Part shown: positions 62,481 through 64,000 of the stretch, piece after piece | Layout of the letters: each line of letters begins with the position of its first letter | How positions within the stretch are numbered: position 1 is the stretch's first letter | NCBI GenBank assembly: GCA_964654605.1 | Contig: CAZZLW010000069.1 | Location: 1-64,000 of the forward strand | Direction: 5' to 3' | Length of the DNA stretch: 64,000 bases | Origin: Raineya sp964654605 | GTDB lineage: Bacteria > Bacteroidota > Bacteroidia > Cytophagales > Thermonemataceae | Program-made: the position numbers and the translations under genes | Notes under the pieces: model-generated | What the model saw: the letters and a program-made list of their open reading frames with translations, nothing else | Databases searched by the model: none | Told to the model about the DNA's origin: nothing

Positions 62481-62512
62481 TTTGCAAAGCAATTTTTTTC
62501 TTGCTACATTTG
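62481..62512 (+). promoter_or_regulatory. Promoter of tRNA-Ala
   Basis: TTTG (62481-62484), exactly 20 bases, TACATTTG (62505-62512), with the tRNA 12 bases downstream. Confidence 0.75.
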
Positions 62513-62524
62513 CAACCTCAATTC

Positions 62525-62598
62525 GGGGCATTAGCTCAGCTGGCTAGAGCGCTACAATGGCATTGTAGAGGTCATCGGTTCGACTCCGATATGCTCCA
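62525..62598 (+). tRNA. tRNA-Ala (anticodon GGC)
   Basis: Acceptor GGGGCAT pairs with ATGCTCC. The D-arm AGCTCAGCTGGCTAGAGC, the anticodon stem CTACA/TGTAG with loop ATGGCAT, and the T-loop GGTTCGACTCC are standard. CCA is not encoded. It is a single gene with its own promoter and terminator. Confidence 0.95.
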
Positions 62599-62606
62599 CA
62601 GAAATA

Positions 62607-62638
62607 AATGCCTGATAAGTTATTTGCTATCAGGCATT
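62607..62638 (+). terminator. tRNA-Ala terminator
   Basis: AATGCCTGATA, 10-base loop, TATCAGGCATT, then TTGTTTTTT: an 11-bp stem with a T-rich tail. Confidence 0.8.
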
Positions 62639-62688
62639 TTGTTTTTTCTAAAATTGTTGTAGAAAGTTAAGATGAGTAGTAGTTGTAC

Positions 62689-63000
62689 TCAAAGAGCATT
62701 TGGCTCATAAAACACTATTCCTACGTTGTCAATGTGTTTGAGCAGGTCAGGATTTTTTATTTGCTTGTATAAAGAAATATCTATTTTGTAGGGTAAAAGC
62801 AAATCGTCCAATTCATTTTCTATGGTTTGAAGAATATGGAAAGAAAGTTTATCGCCTAACAGGGTGAGGTCTATATCGGAGCCCAAACGATAGTTCCCTT
62901 TTGCCCTTGAACCATAGAGAATAGCTTTTTCTACTTCTCGATGTTTGGCAAGCACTTGTTGAATGGCAAGAATGGTTTCTGTTTTTAGTCCGTAGTTCAT
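62689..63000 (-). CDS. mntA: MntA-type minimal nucleotidyltransferase (antitoxin)
   Basis: 103 residues. The catalytic GSX10DXD motif is exact: G30-S31, ten residues, D42-x-D44 (GSRAKGNYRLGSDIDL). In the Shewanella HepT/MntA pair this enzyme adds AMPs to the HEPN toxin and so silences it. The start overlaps the end of the upstream HEPN gene by 4 bases, so the two are translationally coupled. Length and domain are complete. Confidence 0.88.
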   Translation of the reverse strand: MNYGLKTETILAIQQVLAKHREVEKAILYGSRAKGNYRLGSDIDLTLLGDKLSFHILQTIENELDDLLLPYKIDISLYKQIKNPDLLKHIDNVGIVFYEPNAL

Positions 63001-63467
63001 TGTGCTTCTTTTTTGTGCATAGCTGATATTTCCTCCATACGTTTTTTGAACTGTAAAAATTCGGGATAGTACTGCTGGACTATTCTAAAAAATATCTCCT
63101 CAGCAGTATCCTCGTTGTAAGTGTGTGAAGTTTTATTTCGGCTGATAATCATATCCATCCAAACTTCACCATTGATAATAAGCCCTGCGGCAAAAGCTTC
63201 TCGGGTGGCATCTTTTGAGCCAAAAATATTAGTATTTCCTGCCTCTTTGAAAAAATCTTTCATCACATTCCACGCTAACTCGTGTGTATATTCAAAGCGT
63301 TGGATAAGCCCTTCCTTTATGATGTTTTCTAGAAAATCATCATCTTTAATTTTTTGATTATCAGTTTTTAGATACTCCTCTGCTTTTAGTACTGCTTCTT
63401 GCAGTTTATGAAACGCTTTCACAAAGTTATTAAATCTTTGTTGCCAGCGTTTGTCGTTGGTATTCAT
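62997..63467 (-). CDS. hepT: HepT-type HEPN protein (nucleotidyltransferase substrate-binding family)
   Basis: 156 residues, all helical, of the HI0074/NTase_sub_bind type. It contains RX4HXY exactly: R110, H115, Y117 (SRNKTSHTYNE). Arg and His are the predicted RNase centre of HEPN toxins. Tyr is the site that MntA modifies with AMP in the characterised Shewanella pair. It lies directly before mntA and 400 bases from a tRNA gene. Function as a toxin-antitoxin pair is inferred from these motifs and the operon. Confidence 0.87.
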   Translation of the reverse strand: MNTNDKRWQQRFNNFVKAFHKLQEAVLKAEEYLKTDNQKIKDDDFLENIIKEGLIQRFEYTHELAWNVMKDFFKEAGNTNIFGSKDATREAFAAGLIINGEVWMDMIISRNKTSHTYNEDTAEEIFFRIVQQYYPEFLQFKKRMEEISAMHKKEAQ

Positions 63468-63764
63468 AGTTTTTTAGATTTTTGCGATATTGTAAGTGTA
63501 AAAAGTGTTTATTCAAAAATATTTTGCAAGCCAATTTTTAAATTATTTTGTGAAAACAGAATTTTTAAGGGGTAACTAATTACAAAACAATCAGCCTTTT
63601 GCAATAATAGTTTTTTTTAGCGACTTTTCATAGAAAAGAGCAATTTATTAGGGGAAAAAACTTGGCTTTTTATTCTTAAAATCAGTTAAATACAATTTGA
63701 TACTTTTTTGTTTGCAACTCTGCAAAAATTATCTTATTTTTAAGCAAACTTTAATTGAAGTAAG

Positions 63765-64000
63765 ATGCGTTTAGGTGCTTTTGTGTGGGTTTTCTGCTTA
63801 CCTTTATATCTTTTTGCTCAAACTAACGTGCAAGCAGATTTGAGCCAAATCTTTACGCGTTACAAGCTAATGGGTATGTCGGTGGTAGGAATTTGCAATG
63901 GAAAAGTATCTTTCAGTCATTATCAGGGTTTAGCCGATTTTCAGCGAAATATTCCCATAGATAGCAACACCAAATATCGTATAGCCTCTATTTCTAAGGC
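63765..64000 (+). CDS. Second serine hydrolase of the beta-lactamase family (5' part, runs off the window)
   Basis: 79 codons are visible from ATG 63765. A signal peptide (MRLGAFVWVFCLPLYLFAQ) is followed by LSQIFTRYKLMGMSVVGICNGKVSFSHYQGLADFQRNIPI and then NTKYRIASISKA, in which S75 and K78 form the SxxK catalytic motif. It is related to the serine hydrolase at 43482 (RIASASK), but has a cleavable rather than a lipoprotein signal. The 298 bases upstream hold its promoter region, without a clean consensus pair. Confidence 0.85.
   Translation, partial: MRLGAFVWVFCLPLYLFAQTNVQADLSQIFTRYKLMGMSVVGICNGKVSFSHYQGLADFQRNIPIDSNTKYRIASISK

Noticed and set aside
63566..63582. TTTTTAAGGGGTAACTA resembling the MITE terminus
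   Set aside because: It diverges in the second half, and no second end or hairpin is nearby.

Overview
The window comes from an AT-rich chromosome of a member of the Bacteroidota, most likely of the Cytophagales kind. Three things point there. First, at least eight intergenic sites match the Bacteroidota housekeeping promoter TTTG-N19-21-TAnnTTTG. Second, the gene order tRNA-Trp, secE, nusG, rplK, rplA, rplJ, rplL, rpoB, rpoC is present. Third, many genes belong to families typical of the phylum: Reg_prop propellers, CarboxypepD_reg proteins, SLC5-histidine kinase fusions, and secreted proteins with Bacteroidota-style signal peptides. Species cannot be named from the sequence alone.

Layout. 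1-140: right end of an IS5-like insertion sequence that has cut off the 5' end of a TPR histidine kinase (to 2220). 2183-5290: surface-glycan genes (O-antigen ligase, WecG/TagA-type transferase, GDP-mannose 3,5-epimerase-like enzyme). 5354-8328: Reg_prop membrane protein and a coiled-coil lipoprotein. 8477-12562: a double-length DUF445 membrane protein. 12563-16328: a mosaic accessory island between DUF445 and tryptophan 2,3-dioxygenase (TDO). It holds copies of the 3' ends of both flanking genes, two copies of a promoter/leader module, and small secreted-protein genes, including a lipoprotein followed by a tiny two-helix membrane protein. 16329-17279: TDO.

17666-27688: a carboxylate (probably acetate) module: porin, MHS-type MFS transporter, two small membrane proteins, an SLC5-histidine kinase fusion, a receiver-only response regulator, an intruding YhcG-type nuclease, and acetyl-CoA synthetase. 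This resembles the CrbS/CrbR acetate switch that controls acs in proteobacteria. 27757-29811: two about 256-bp MITEs in direct orientation flank two paralogous barrel proteins; the second MITE truncates another leader-module gene. 30269-42746: ispD, then tRNA-Trp and the secE-rpoC transcription/translation operon.

42843-50181: metallo-hydrolase, serine hydrolase, and a glycan export/modification group (GT2, two FkbM methyltransferases, GT17, MsbA-like ABC exporter). 50210-52161: a type II restriction-modification pair. 52174-61490: isolated nuoN, an outer-membrane protein, prmA and a 1931-residue secreted protein with a charged tail. 61526-64000: xerD, tRNA-Ala, a HepT/MntA toxin-antitoxin pair, and the start of a second serine hydrolase cut by the window edge.

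The most unusual material is (1) the DUF445/TDO island with its repeated promoter-leader module carrying 11-bp phased A-tract repeats, and (2) the IS5-like/MITE family sharing the terminal sequence GTCGTCCCTTAAAAAGTC, which has broken at least two genes here.
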